From positions 7,991 through 71,990 of the forward strand of contig CAWDBD010000008.1 of assembly GCA_963800395.1 (NCBI GenBank): 64,000 nucleotides of DNA. The letters are read 5' to 3'. The DNA comes from DASSBG01 sp963800395. GTDB lineage: Bacteria > Pseudomonadota > Gammaproteobacteria > Xanthomonadales > Rhodanobacteraceae. The position numbers and the translations under genes are program-made. Below, piece by piece: positions 27,838-37,403 of the stretch (within the stretch, counting starts at the first letter, position 1; each line of letters starts with the position of its first letter). The notes beneath the pieces were generated by a model. That model worked only from the letters and a program-made list of their open reading frames with translations. It did no database searches and was not told where the DNA came from.

Positions 27838-29483
27838 CAGTGCATGTCCTTCAGCAATGCCGTGAAACGCGGCATGCCGCGCAAGCAGGCCAGGTCGCTG
27901 TCGGTTTCCAGCCAGGCGCGATCGCGCCAGCCGAGCCCCACTGCGCGCTCGAGCAGATCCATGCCGCGCTCGCTCTCTCCCAGCTGGGCGAATACGCAGG
28001 CGATGTTGTAGACCACGTTGGACTCGTTCTCGTTGCTTTCCAGCGCCATGTCGGCCCATTCCAAAGCACGCTCGCGATCACCCATGGATGCCAGCGTGAT
28101 GGCACCGAAGTAGCGGGCGCGTGCGTCATCGGGTGCCATTTGCAGGTGTTGCTCGATCAGGGACAGGCCCTTTTCCCGAATCGACTTCTTTTCTTCCTGC
28201 AGTCCCAGCGCATCGTAGGCCATGGCCAGATTGATCACGGGGTTGTAGTTGTCCGGTTCCACCTCGGCGGCGTGCCGATACAGGGATGCCGCCTTCTCCC
28301 ACTTGCCGCGTGTACCGCAATAGCGGCCATACAGAAACCAGGCATCAAACAGCCGGGGGTTGAGTTCGATGGCCTTTTCGAAGTGCTGCTCGGCCTCGGC
28401 GTCACGCTTGCCGATCGACAACGCGATGCCGCGCGAGGTGTGGGCCTCGGCGGACTGGGGATCAAGCTCCACCGCACGGCCGCTGGCCTCGAGCGCCATG
28501 GCGGCATTCTCGGGCGTATCTTCGGCATAGCGGTACAGTTCGGAATAGGCGTCGGCCATGCCGGCCCAGGCCACCGCGTAGTTCGGGTCCAGTTCCAGGG
28601 CGCGCCGGTACATGGTGATGGCATGTTCGAACCCGCGCCGCGTCATGGCATAAAAGTACTTGTGCCCACGCAAATAGCAGTCGTAGGCCTGGGCGTTGCC
28701 GGTGGCGACGTATTGCAGCTTGCGGCGCTGCTGTGCGCTGAGCTTGACCAGCAGCGCGTCGACAATGCTGCTGGAAATATCATCCTGGATGGCAAACACG
28801 TCCTCCATTTCCCGGTCGTAGGTTTCCGACCACAGGTGCGAATCCGATTGTGCGTCAATCAGCTGCGCAGTGATGCGCACGCGGTTGCCCGCGCGACGCA
28901 CGCTGCCTTCCAGCACGGTAGCCACCTCCAGCTTCCTGGCCACGGTGGGAATGTCGATGTCCTTGCCCTTGAAGCAGGCCGAAGAGGTGCGCGAGGACAC
29001 CTTCAACTGCGGCAGTTTGGCCAGCAGGTTGAGAATCTCCTCGGCGATGCCGTCACTGAAATATTCGTTTTCCTCGTCGCCGCTCATGTTCACGAACGGC
29101 AGTACCGCGATACTGCGGTGCCCATCAGGATTCTCGCTGCCAGGGTCTGGCTGCCTGTCGGTGGCACGTTTTCCATGGTTTTTGCCGGCAATCTGTTCCG
29201 GTACTGCCGCGAGCTGCGGCGACTCGGACGTGCGCTGCATGCCCTGCGGTCCGATATCGAAAATCCATCCCATCACCACGGCGATCGGAAAGCCCAGCAA
29301 CACCAGCGCGATCACGAAGGTGACCGTCCAGGGAGGCAGGTGCAGGCCCGGCAGCAGGGTCGATGCCGCCTCGATGACAGCCCAGCCGGCAAGCACGTAG
29401 ACCACGGTGACTCGGATCACCCGGCGCCGGCGCAGCTCGGCGAAGAAGTTGCTGAATATGGATGGGATGCCCTCGCCGCTCAT
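27837..29483 (-). CDS. FlgO/TolB-N plus TPR membrane protein, paralogue A
   Basis: Same domain order as paralogue B, about 548 residues. It has the F-F-A-E-L-R-R-R-R-V-I-R-V N-terminus, two membrane helices, then S-I-A-V-L-P-F-V-N-M-S-G-D, Y-F-S-D-G-I-A-E-E-I-L-N-L-L, V-L-E-G-S-V-R-R-A-G-N and H-L-W-S-E-T-Y-D-R-E-M, then TPR repeats. The start at 29483 gives the same spacing to the FFxEL motif as in paralogue B; M codons at 29492 and 29510 are alternatives. Both copies share long identical motifs, so they arose by tandem duplication. A possible third remnant lies just upstream (29522-29629). Confidence 0.72.
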   Translation of the reverse strand: MSGEGIPSIFSNFFAELRRRRVIRVTVVYVLAGWAVIEAASTLLPGLHLPPWTVTFVIALVLLGFPIAVVMGWIFDIGPQGMQRTSESPQLAAVPEQIAGKNHGKRATDRQPDPGSENPDGHRSIAVLPFVNMSGDEENEYFSDGIAEEILNLLAKLPQLKVSSRTSSACFKGKDIDIPTVARKLEVATVLEGSVRRAGNRVRITAQLIDAQSDSHLWSETYDREMEDVFAIQDDISSSIVDALLVKLSAQQRRKLQYVATGNAQAYDCYLRGHKYFYAMTRRGFEHAITMYRRALELDPNYAVAWAGMADAYSELYRYAEDTPENAAMALEASGRAVELDPQSAEAHTSRGIALSIGKRDAEAEQHFEKAIELNPRLFDAWFLYGRYCGTRGKWEKAASLYRHAAEVEPDNYNPVINLAMAYDALGLQEEKKSIREKGLSLIEQHLQMAPDDARARYFGAITLASMGDRERALEWADMALESNENESNVVYNIACVFAQLGESERGMDLLERAVGLGWRDRAWLETDSDLACLRGMPRFTALLKDMH

Positions 29484-29521
29484 GAACAGCATGGTCCCGA
29501 CACGCGGCACCGTTCTCGAGC

Positions 29522-29629
29522 AAAGAGGTGCATGGCGATCACGTGGACCACAGCGACGCGGACGGTGCGTCGTGGACGCGGCAGGTGCAAAAAGCGGCGC
29601 CTGGCATTGGGTTGGTCAACTGCAACCAT
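29522..29629 (-). pseudogene. Possible remnant of a third FlgO/TPR paralogue N-terminus
   Basis: A minus-strand frame from 29629 reads R-R-R-F-L-H-L-P-R-P-R-R-T-V-R-V-A-V-V-H-V-I-A-M. It lines up with the first membrane segment of the adjacent paralogues (F-F-A-E-L-R-R-R-R-V-I-R-V-T-V-V-Y-V-L-A) at about 10 of 22 positions. The rest of the gene is absent. It may instead be a chance frame. Confidence 0.3.
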
Positions 29630-29844
29630 GGCGTTGCCCTCTCGTGACCTGAATAGTGACGGCAATGGGTGCGGCGCGCAAGCCTCCGGTATCGTCGACA
29701 GGGCCATGAATGCAGGCCCCTGCCTGCATGCGCAAATCGCCCACCGGGATTCCTGCCCTTGAATTGGGAAACCGCGGCATGGCGGCACGACTCGGCGGTG
29801 GGTTGGGGATTGTGGCGTCGGAGGTGGGGTCAGGGCGCCGCCAT
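29630..29844. other. Spacer between the TPR genes and the M16 peptidase
   Basis: Together with the short fragment and terminator on either side, this is the roughly 400-bp space between the start of paralogue A and the end of the M16 gene. Apart from those two items nothing was recognised. The open frames in it have no family features. Confidence 0.5.
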
Positions 29845-29876
29845 GAAAAAGGGCCGGGTGATCGCTCACCCGGCCC
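29845..29876 (-). terminator. Rho-independent terminator of the M16 peptidase gene
   Basis: Read on the minus strand, GGGCCGGGTGA pairs with TCACCCGGCCC around a short GCGA loop and is followed by TTTTT. It begins about 25 bp after the peptidase stop. The other strand also has several T's after the stem, so it may work in both directions. Confidence 0.85.
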
Positions 29877-29900
29877 TTCGTTTTGCGGCATGAACCGTTG

Positions 29901-32753
29901 CTACTTGGCGGATTCAGCTTTTTCCGGCGTGATCACTGCGCCATCGGCGTTGATCACTTCGACCTGGCCCAGCTTGAGGTCACGGATGGGCTTCTCGATC
30001 TTCTTCAGGTCGCCCACGATGACCCAAGTGAGGTGATCCGGGTGGATCACTTCCGTGGCGGCCGCACGGGCCTGATCGACAGTGACCGCGTCGGTCTTCT
30101 GCTTCAGGGTCTCGATATAGTCGTCGGGCCGGTCGTACTTGACGATACCGCTCATCGCGCCGAGCACCGCCGAGCCGGTCTCGAACTTGCCGGGCAGGCT
30201 GCGCACGTTCTTGGCCTTGATCTTCTGCACTTCGGCCTCGGTCACTGGCTTGTCGCCAACGATGGCCCTGGCTTCCTTGAGCACTTCACTGGCCGACGGG
30301 CCGGTCTTGTCGGTCTGCACCGGCGCATACATGGCGATGGCGCGTTGTCCGACGGCATTGGGCGAGAAGGCGAAGGCGCCGTAGGCCCAGTGCTTGTCCT
30401 CACGCAGGTTCATGTTGAGGCGCGAGGTGAACGTGCCGCCAAAAGCACCCAGCATGGTGTCGATGGCCATGTGGTTTTCGGCCTTGGTTGACGGCGCCAC
30501 TTCACCGGCCAGGATCACGGTCTGCTGCGCGCCCGGTCGGTCGAGCAGGTAGACCCGCGGCTTGGCCGGCAGATCAACGTGGGCCAGGTTCTTGTGCGGT
30601 ACCGCGCTGCTGGATGCCGACCAGCTGCCAAAGGCGGCGTTGAGCTTCGGCACGATGGCTTTCAGCGTGGTGTCACCGGCAACCAGCAGGGTGGCATTGT
30701 CGGGGCGGATCCAGTCGCGCATGAAGCCGTGCATGTCGTCAGCGGTCAGCGACTTGATCGACGCCTCGGTACCCGAGCCGGTCAGAGGAATGCCGTAGGC
30801 ATTGTTCTTGCCGAACAGCAGCGGCGGCAGGATGCGCAGGCCAAGCGCGGTCGGCTGGCTCTTTTCCTGGGCAATACGGGCCAGCCACTGGCCGCGGATG
30901 CGGCTGATGTCGGCCTCGCGGAATGCCGGGTTGCGCACGATGTCGGCATACAGGTCGAGCGAGGGCTCGAGATTGCTGTCCAGTGCGTTGAGCGAAACGC
31001 TGCAGGTATCCAGATCGCAGTCGCTGCCGATGCGCGCGCCCAGCCGCTCCTTGCGCTTGGCGATCTCGATCGAATCGAGGTCTCTGGTGCCTTCGTCCAG
31101 CATGCCCATGGTGAAGGCCGAGGTGCCCAGCTTGTGGCCCTGGTCGGCGGCATAGCCGGCGTCGAACATCATTTCCATGTGCACCACCGGAATGGTGTGG
31201 CGCTCGGCCAGCACGACCTTGATGCCGTTGTCCAGGGTGGCGTGCTGCAGTTTCGGGAAGCTCAGGTCCGGGTAGCTCGTGACCTGGGGGACACCGGTGC
31301 TGCGATCCAGGTCGCTGGCAACCGTGTGGTAATCACCCTTGGGCGTCAGCTTGTCTTGCGGGCGGCCCTTGGCAGCCGGCAGGCCGGCTGCCTTGGCCAC
31401 GTCACCGGCCTTGATCTTGCCGGGCACGACGGTGAGTGTGTAGTCACCCTTCGACAGCCACTGGTCGGCGGCATTCCTGACAGCCTCGGGCGTGGCCTGC
31501 TCGACGTGCTTGTAATAGACCTTCCAGGCATCCGGATTGTTCTGGTAGACCTGACCTTCGGCCAGAGTGACGGCCTTGCCCGAAAAACCACCCACTTTTT
31601 CCAGACCACGAATGACGCCGCCCTGATAGATGGTCTTGGCGCGTGCCAGTTCGTCGGCGGTCGGGCCGTTCTTGAGGAATTTCTGCCATTCATCGGCAAT
31701 GGCCGCTTCGACCTTCTTCGGATCCTTGCCCTTCTTGACCATCACGCGCATGGTGACGCTGCCACCCAGCACATTGGCGCCGACGCCGGTCGAGACGCTG
31801 TCAGCCAGTTTGTCCTGATAGACAAGGCGCTGGTACAGGCGCGAGGTCTTGCCGCCACCAAGCACGGTGGTGGCCAGGTCCAGCAACGGCACCTGCGGGT
31901 TGCCGATGTTCGGGGTATTCCATTCACGGAAGATGGCCACTTGCGGCACGTTGTCGGTCATGGTGGCGTGGGTGGACTTCTCGCGCGCGGCAATCCAGGG
32001 CTGCGGACGCGGCACGCGCGGCCCGGCCGGGATGTCGCCGAAGTATTCCATCATTTTCTTCTTTGCCATTTCCGGCGTGATGTCGCCGGCCAGCACGACC
32101 ACCGTGTTGGCGGCGCCGTAATAGTGACGGAACCAGTCCTTGACCGTTTTCAGCGACGCGGCATTGAGATCATCCATCGAGCCGATGGTGGAGTGGTGAT
32201 AGGGATGATTGGCCGGATAGCTGTTGGCCAGCATGTTGGTGTAGACGCGGCCGTAGGGCTGGTTCTCGCCCTGGCGCTTCTCGTTCTGGACCACGCCGCG
32301 CTGCTCATCCAGCGCTTTCTGGTCGATGGCATCCAGCAGATGACCCATGCGGTCCGACTCCATCCACAGCGCCATGTCCAGCGCCGTTGTCGGCACGGTC
32401 TCGAAGTAGTTGGTGCGATCCAGCGACGTGGTGCCGTTCTGGTCGGTGGATCCCGCCAGCTCGAACGGCTTGAAATACTCGTCCTTGTGATTCTCCGAAC
32501 CCTGGAACATCAGATGCTCGAACAGGTGCGCAAAGCCGGTCTTGCCCTTGGGCTCATAGCTGGAACCGACGTGATACCAGACGCTCACGGCCACCACCGG
32601 TGCCTTGTGGTCCTCGTTGACCACCACGGTCAGGCCGTTGGGCAGGGTGAATCGGGTGTAGGGGATGTCCGGAGCATCACCGGCGCGAGCGGCGGGTAAT
32701 GCAGCCAGCAGGCCGAAGGCCAGGCCGGCGAGCAGACTCAGGGGGCGATTCAT
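29901..32753 (-). CDS. M16-family zinc metallopeptidase, exported (two-domain)
   Basis: The start at 32753 gives a signal peptide (L-S-L-L-A-G-L-A-F-G-L-L-A, cut near A-R-A-G) and a 950-residue protein. The N-terminal half has the inverted zinc motif H-L-F-E-H-L-M-F-Q-G near residue 75 and the distal Glu in D-E-Q-R-G-V-V-Q-N-E. The C-terminal half (from about residue 500) repeats the fold without HxxEH (G-T-S-A-F-T-M-G-M-L-D-E-G-T), as is normal for pitrilysin/insulinase-like double-domain proteins. It degrades peptides in the periplasm. The Lys-rich end is A-E-S-A-K. A long overlapping frame upstream of 32753 is not part of it. Confidence 0.92.
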   Translation of the reverse strand: MNRPLSLLAGLAFGLLAALPAARAGDAPDIPYTRFTLPNGLTVVVNEDHKAPVVAVSVWYHVGSSYEPKGKTGFAHLFEHLMFQGSENHKDEYFKPFELAGSTDQNGTTSLDRTNYFETVPTTALDMALWMESDRMGHLLDAIDQKALDEQRGVVQNEKRQGENQPYGRVYTNMLANSYPANHPYHHSTIGSMDDLNAASLKTVKDWFRHYYGAANTVVVLAGDITPEMAKKKMMEYFGDIPAGPRVPRPQPWIAAREKSTHATMTDNVPQVAIFREWNTPNIGNPQVPLLDLATTVLGGGKTSRLYQRLVYQDKLADSVSTGVGANVLGGSVTMRVMVKKGKDPKKVEAAIADEWQKFLKNGPTADELARAKTIYQGGVIRGLEKVGGFSGKAVTLAEGQVYQNNPDAWKVYYKHVEQATPEAVRNAADQWLSKGDYTLTVVPGKIKAGDVAKAAGLPAAKGRPQDKLTPKGDYHTVASDLDRSTGVPQVTSYPDLSFPKLQHATLDNGIKVVLAERHTIPVVHMEMMFDAGYAADQGHKLGTSAFTMGMLDEGTRDLDSIEIAKRKERLGARIGSDCDLDTCSVSLNALDSNLEPSLDLYADIVRNPAFREADISRIRGQWLARIAQEKSQPTALGLRILPPLLFGKNNAYGIPLTGSGTEASIKSLTADDMHGFMRDWIRPDNATLLVAGDTTLKAIVPKLNAAFGSWSASSSAVPHKNLAHVDLPAKPRVYLLDRPGAQQTVILAGEVAPSTKAENHMAIDTMLGAFGGTFTSRLNMNLREDKHWAYGAFAFSPNAVGQRAIAMYAPVQTDKTGPSASEVLKEARAIVGDKPVTEAEVQKIKAKNVRSLPGKFETGSAVLGAMSGIVKYDRPDDYIETLKQKTDAVTVDQARAAATEVIHPDHLTWVIVGDLKKIEKPIRDLKLGQVEVINADGAVITPEKAESAK

Positions 32754-32904
32754 GGGCAGTTCCTTGACATGAAAGAACGAACACCCTAGCCAGAGCCGCG
32801 CAGCTTGGCAATGGCAACAAGTCATGGCTTGGGGACCCTGGAGACCGGGTGCGGCGTTTTGCATTATCCTGACCCGGTCCGACCATGCTGCGAAAGAGGT
32901 CGTC

Positions 32905-33603
32905 ATGCGCCATTGCCTGATTACCGGAGCCAATCGCGGACTGGGCCTTGCGCTCAGTCGCGACTTGCTGCAACGCGGCGCCCGCATCGTGGCCTGCTGT
33001 CGCGAGCCCGATGCGGCCGATGCGCTGCAGGCGCTGCAGGCCGAATACCCGGGGCGCTTGCAGATCGAGGCCCTGGATGTCACCGACAACGCTGCCATGG
33101 CCGCATTGCACGATCGGCTGAGGCAGGATTTCCGGCGTGTGGATCTGCTGATACACAATGCCGGCATCCTGGTATCCGGCGAGCGCTTCGGTAATGTCAG
33201 GGCTGATGACCTTGCGCGCAGTTTCGCGGTCAATGCCAGCGCACCCCTGCTGCTGACCCAGGCACTGGCCGACCTGCTGAGGCAGGGCCATCAGCCACGC
33301 GTGCTGTGCATTTCCAGCCAGCTGGGCTCGATTGCCCAGGCGTCGGCTTTCCGCACCGCCAGCTATGCCATGAGCAAGGCCGCGCTCAACATGGCGGTGA
33401 AGCGGCTTGATGCGGAATTGTCCGGGCACGGCATCACCGTGCTGGCGGTGCATCCGGGCTGGCTCAAGACCCGCATGGGCGGTGACAACGCCACCCTCGA
33501 TCCTGCCATCAGTGCGCGCATGTTGCTGGATCATCTTGCCCGTGTCGGGCCGGACGACGGCGGCCGGTTCCTGGCCTATGACGGAACCACGCTGCCCTGG
33601 TAG
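32905..33603 (+). CDS. Short-chain dehydrogenase (C-factor/CsgA-like)
   Basis: The ATG at 32905 follows GAAAGAGG. The 232-residue protein opens M-R-H-C-L-I-T-G-A-N-R-G-L-G, then N-A-G-I, I-S-S-Q-L-G-S (catalytic Ser) and S-Y-A-M-S-K (Tyr/Lys). H-P-G-W-L-K-T-R-M-G-G follows and the end is G-T-T-L-P-W. The W-[LVK]-x-T-x-M-G-G motif and size are typical of the C-factor-like SDR group; the substrate is unknown. It is convergent with trpC and divergent from the peptidase. Confidence 0.85.
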   Translation: MRHCLITGANRGLGLALSRDLLQRGARIVACCREPDAADALQALQAEYPGRLQIEALDVTDNAAMAALHDRLRQDFRRVDLLIHNAGILVSGERFGNVRADDLARSFAVNASAPLLLTQALADLLRQGHQPRVLCISSQLGSIAQASAFRTASYAMSKAALNMAVKRLDAELSGHGITVLAVHPGWLKTRMGGDNATLDPAISARMLLDHLARVGPDDGGRFLAYDGTTLPW

Positions 33604-33704
33604 TGACGCTGCGCAGAATCACGTCTGCCAGAGAGCCGCCATCAGTCCTGCTGGCTGGTTCTTGCCTTGTGCAGGACGCGTGCCGCGGGTCTGCCGGGCT
33701 TGAG

Positions 33705-34499
33705 TCAGGCGGTCGCGAACAGGCGCTTGAGCTCCGCACCGGGGTCGGGCGAGCGCATGAAGGTTTCGCCGACCAGAAAGGCTTCGATGCCGGCATCGCG
33801 CAGAAGCCTCACGTCCTCGGGCGTACGAATGCCGCTTTCGCTGACCAGCAGCCTGTCGTAAGGCACCGAGTCACGCAGCGCGATGCTGGCCTCCAGCGAG
33901 GTCTGGAAGGTATGCAGGTTGCGGTTGTTGATTCCCAGCAGCGGTGCCGGCAAGGCCAGTGCGCGTTCCAGTTCCTCTTCGTCATGCACTTCCACCAGCA
34001 CGTCCATGTCCAGATCGGCGGCCAGAAGGCTCAGTTCCAGCAAGGCGTCGTCAGCCAGTGCGGCAACGATGAGCAGGATGCAGTCCGCGCTGATCGAGCG
34101 TGCCTCCCAGACCTGGTACGGATCGATCATGAAGTCCTTGCGCAGCACCGGCAGGCTGCAGGCTTCGCGTGCCTGGGTGAGAAAAGTTTCGCTGCCCTGG
34201 AAGAAATGCGCGTCGGTGAGTACCGAAAGGCAGCTCGCGCCCCCGGCCGCGTAGCTCCGGGCGATGTGGGCCGGATCAAAGTCTTCGCGAATCAGGCCCT
34301 TGCTGGGGCTGGCCTTTTTGATTTCGGCGATGACCGCCGGCTCGCCATTCTCGATACTCGCTTCCATGGCCGCGGCAAAACCGCGTGTGGGCGGCATGTC
34401 CTGGCAGTGCGCCTGCAGTTCACCTAGCGGCCGACGCCCGCGGCGCTCGAAAATCTCGTCCTGCTTTCGTTGCAGGATACGTTGAAGGATGTCTGACAT
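33705..34499 (-). CDS. trpC: Indole-3-glycerol-phosphate synthase
   Basis: The 264-residue TIM-barrel enzyme converts CdRP to indole-3-glycerol phosphate. Marks: A-E-I-K-K-A-S-P-S-K-G (catalytic Lys), D-A-H-F-F-Q-G, V-L-R-K-D-F-M-I-D, G-I-N-N-R-N-L and S-E-S-G-I. It is the last gene of the trpG-trpD-trpC run, 59 bp after trpD; monofunctional, not fused to trpF. Confidence 0.96.
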   Translation of the reverse strand: MSDILQRILQRKQDEIFERRGRRPLGELQAHCQDMPPTRGFAAAMEASIENGEPAVIAEIKKASPSKGLIREDFDPAHIARSYAAGGASCLSVLTDAHFFQGSETFLTQAREACSLPVLRKDFMIDPYQVWEARSISADCILLIVAALADDALLELSLLAADLDMDVLVEVHDEEELERALALPAPLLGINNRNLHTFQTSLEASIALRDSVPYDRLLVSESGIRTPEDVRLLRDAGIEAFLVGETFMRSPDPGAELKRLFATA

Positions 34500-34558
34500 G
34501 CCGGATTCGCGGTTCGGGGCTCGGGTGTAGATTAACGCCTGAGCGGGATGCAGGGAAA

Positions 34559-35617
34559 TCAGTCGCCGCTTGCTTCGAGGGTCTGTGTAAAGCGGACGAA
34601 CTCCTGCATTTTCGCGAGTGCCGCGCCGCTGCGTATCGCTTGCCTGGCGCGCTGGATGCCGTCCTCGATTGAAGCGGCCACATCAGCCGCGTACAGCGCC
34701 GCGCCGGCATTCAGCGCAACGATATCCTGGGCAACACCCGCCTCGCCTTCGAGCACCGCTTGCACGGTGTGCCGCGACTGGTCGGCGTCTTCGACCCGCA
34801 GGTTGCGGCTGGAAGCCATGGTCAGGCCGAAGTCTTCAGGCTCGATCTCGTATTCGCGTACCTTGCCATCGCGCAGCTCGCCGACCAGGGTGCTCGCACC
34901 CAGCGAGATTTCGTCCAGGCCGTCGCGGCCGTACACGACCAGCGCACGCTTTGCCCCGAGGCGTTCCAGCACGCGCACCTGGATGCCGACCAGATCCTCG
35001 TGAAAAACGCCCATCAGGATATTGGGCGCCGCCGCCGGATTGGTCAGCGGACCCAGAATGTTGAACAGGCTCTTGACCCCCATTTCCTTGCGTACCGGCG
35101 CGACCACCTTCATCGCCGGGTGGTGGTTGGGCGCAAACATGAAACCGATGCCCGTTTTGGCAAAGCAGGCTGCAACCTGCGCGGGTGCCAGGTCAATGCG
35201 CGCACCCAGTGCCTCGAGCAGGTCGGCGCTGCCCGATTTGGACGATACGCTGCGGCCACCGTGCTTGGCGACCTTGGCGCCCGCCGCCGCTGCCACGAAC
35301 ATGGCCGTGGTGGAAATATTGAAAGTGCTGGCACCGTCGCCGCCAGTACCCACGATATCCACGAAGCCGTCGTTGTCGGCCACCTCGACCGGCGTCGCCA
35401 GCTCACGCATGACCCGCGCCGCGCCAGTGATCTCGTCGATGGTCTCCTTCTTCACGCGCAGGCCGGCAATAATCGCCGCCGTCATCAGCGGACTCACCTG
35501 GCCGGCCATGATCTGGCGCATCAGAGAGACCATCTCGTCATGGAAAATCTCGCGATGCTCGATGATGCGCTTGAGCGCCTGTTGTGCTGTAAAGCTCATG
35601 TCGCCTTGCATGCTCAT
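34559..35617 (-). CDS. trpD: Anthranilate phosphoribosyltransferase
   Basis: The enzyme joins anthranilate and PRPP. Seen: V-D-I-V-G-T-G-G-D-G (PRPP loop), S-T-T-A-M-F-V-A-A-A, K-H-G-G-R-S-V-S-S-K-S-G-S-A-D and the F-M-F-A-P-N-H-H-P-A-M-K stretch. It has about 350 residues. The ATG at 35617 overlaps the trpG stop (ATGA); M codons at 35611 and 35602 are alternatives. Confidence 0.96.
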   Translation of the reverse strand: MSMQGDMSFTAQQALKRIIEHREIFHDEMVSLMRQIMAGQVSPLMTAAIIAGLRVKKETIDEITGAARVMRELATPVEVADNDGFVDIVGTGGDGASTFNISTTAMFVAAAAGAKVAKHGGRSVSSKSGSADLLEALGARIDLAPAQVAACFAKTGIGFMFAPNHHPAMKVVAPVRKEMGVKSLFNILGPLTNPAAAPNILMGVFHEDLVGIQVRVLERLGAKRALVVYGRDGLDEISLGASTLVGELRDGKVREYEIEPEDFGLTMASSRNLRVEDADQSRHTVQAVLEGEAGVAQDIVALNAGAALYAADVAASIEDGIQRARQAIRSGAALAKMQEFVRFTQTLEASGD

Positions 35618-36219
35618 GCGGCCTGCGGCAGGGCCTGGCCCAGAAAGTTGCGCAGCAGGTCGTGGCCGTGGCGGGTGAGGATGGATTCGGGATGGAACTG
35701 CACCCCTTCGATGGGCAGACTCTTGTGCCTGAGTCCCATGATCTCATCCAGGCTTCCGTCCGCCTGCTCGGTCCAGGCGGTGACTTCCAGGCAGTCCGGG
35801 ACGGTGCTCTTGTCCACGACCAGCGAGTGGTAGCGCGTGGCCTCGAACGGATCCGGCAGATGGGCAAACACCCCGACCCCGCGATGGTGCACCGGCGAGG
35901 TCTTGCCATGCATGATGTGCCCGGCACGGACAACCTTGCCGCCGAACACCTGGCCAATGGCCTGGTGACCGAGGCAGACGCCGAAGATCGGCACCTCGCC
36001 GGCCATGTGTTGCAGGACATCCATGGACACGCCCGAGTCGTCCGGGGTACCCGGCCCCGGAGAAATCATGATGCGCGCCGGCGCCAATGCGCGAATGCCG
36101 GCGACGTCAATGGCATCGTTGCGCACCACCTTGACCTGTTGCCCGAGTTCGCCCAGGTATTGCACCAGATTGAAGGTGAAGCTGTCGTAGTTGTCGATCA
36201 TCAACAGCATGCGCTGCAT
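35614..36219 (-). CDS. trpG: Anthranilate synthase glutamine amidotransferase subunit
   Basis: The 201-residue class I amidotransferase supplies ammonia to TrpE. The triad is visible: Cys in G-V-C-L-G-H-Q-A-I-G, and the His/Glu in Q-F-H-P-E-S. Oxyanion loop S-P-G-P-G-T-P. It may also serve folate synthesis as PabA, since no second copy is in view. It overlaps trpD by 4 bp. Confidence 0.96.
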   Translation of the reverse strand: MQRMLLMIDNYDSFTFNLVQYLGELGQQVKVVRNDAIDVAGIRALAPARIMISPGPGTPDDSGVSMDVLQHMAGEVPIFGVCLGHQAIGQVFGGKVVRAGHIMHGKTSPVHHRGVGVFAHLPDPFEATRYHSLVVDKSTVPDCLEVTAWTEQADGSLDEIMGLRHKSLPIEGVQFHPESILTRHGHDLLRNFLGQALPQAA

Positions 36220-36289
36220 CCGGAGGCAGAGGGTGGAACGGACATTTTATGGGCGCGTGCTGTTGGCGTACAGAGCGGCAGTGGCATGG

Positions 36290-37318
36290 TCAGTTTCCAG
36301 CCGCCGCTTGCGACAGCTCGCGCCACAGGTCATCGCGGTGCCAGACGCGGTTGTCGCCCTGCTCTGCCGCGCGCACCAGCTCGATCAGACGCGCGTTGGC
36401 CGGAGCGCGCAGGCCATTGGCCTGAGCCAGACGCACCACCTCGCCATTGAGATACTCGATCTCGGTGGGCCGTCCGGCAGCGAGATCTTCCCAGGTCGAC
36501 GAGCGCGCCAGCGGATCAATCGCCAGCAGGCTGCGTGCGACCAGACGGAATACGAGATCGGGCGCACGCAAAAGCCGGGGCAGCCATCCGGGCGGTAGCG
36601 GGGACAGGCGTGCGGGACGGATATCGGCCGCGGACAACGCACGCAGTGCCTCGTCCTGCAGCAGCGCCAGGCATCGGCGATAGGCGCGTCGCGCCAGCTC
36701 GTCGCGCAGTGGCAGATCCGACAGGGCATTGACGGCGTTGTTGAGGTTCCACAGCATCTTGGCCCACTGGACTTCGTGCATGTCAGTGCGTTGCTCCAGT
36801 GGCAGACCCGCCGCTGCAAAGGCCGGCAGAAACGGAGCCAATGCCGGATGTTGCTCGACCATCAGGCTGCCGGATGTCGCGCGGTGCAACCAGCCGTGCC
36901 CGCGATGCACGACATTGAAGGCCACCATGCCCGCCAACACCGTCTGCTTCGGCATGTGCCGGCGCAGCATGTCGGCATTGCGAACGCCGTTCTGAATACT
37001 CAACACGACCGCATCGGCACTTACTGCCGGCGCCAACTGCCTGGCAAGCGCTTCGGTATCACCGGACTTGACGGTAACCAATACCAGTTGCGCCGATTCG
37101 ATCGCCTTGATGTCGGTAGCAAAATCAAGCGATTCGGGCTCCAGCCGGAGCTCGCCGCCGTCCAGGTCAGTCAGCAGCAGGCCGTATTCGGCGAGCAGGG
37201 CGCGGGTTCGCTCGCGACCAAGCAAAGTGACGCGAGCCGCATCATGGAGCTGCCCGCCGACAAAGCAGCCGATGCTGCCGGCACCGGCTACGGCAATGCG
37301 GGGAAGCGGATCATTCAT
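36290..37318 (-). CDS. panE: 2-dehydropantoate 2-reductase
   Basis: The 342-residue NADPH enzyme reduces ketopantoate to pantoate for pantothenate and CoA. Marks: V-A-G-A-G-S-I-G-C-F at the N-terminus, V-T-V-K-S-G-D (Lys near residue 82), Q-N-G-V-R-N, K-M-L-W-N-L-N-N (catalytic Lys) and E-I-E-Y-L-N-G-E. Its position between trpE and trpG on the same strand (70 bp before trpG, 85 bp after trpE) is unusual and suggests co-transcription. It belongs to the ApbA/PanE family, whose members can act on other 2-keto acids. Confidence 0.85.
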   Translation of the reverse strand: MNDPLPRIAVAGAGSIGCFVGGQLHDAARVTLLGRERTRALLAEYGLLLTDLDGGELRLEPESLDFATDIKAIESAQLVLVTVKSGDTEALARQLAPAVSADAVVLSIQNGVRNADMLRRHMPKQTVLAGMVAFNVVHRGHGWLHRATSGSLMVEQHPALAPFLPAFAAAGLPLEQRTDMHEVQWAKMLWNLNNAVNALSDLPLRDELARRAYRRCLALLQDEALRALSAADIRPARLSPLPPGWLPRLLRAPDLVFRLVARSLLAIDPLARSSTWEDLAAGRPTEIEYLNGEVVRLAQANGLRAPANARLIELVRAAEQGDNRVWHRDDLWRELSQAAAGN

Positions 37319-37403
37319 GCGTACATGGTACCGCCAGCACCCGAGTCATGCCGGACGCCGGCCCATTGCGTGGACGGGTACCGGCCTGCACGCTTTGCCG
37401 GCG

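Noticed and set aside
26032..28011. Long plus-strand open frame opposite the TPR gene
   Set aside because: Same cause; the minus-strand gene has clear domains.
30579..32699. 706-residue plus-strand open frame opposite the M16 peptidase
   Set aside because: Same cause; the minus strand has the HxxEH metallopeptidase.
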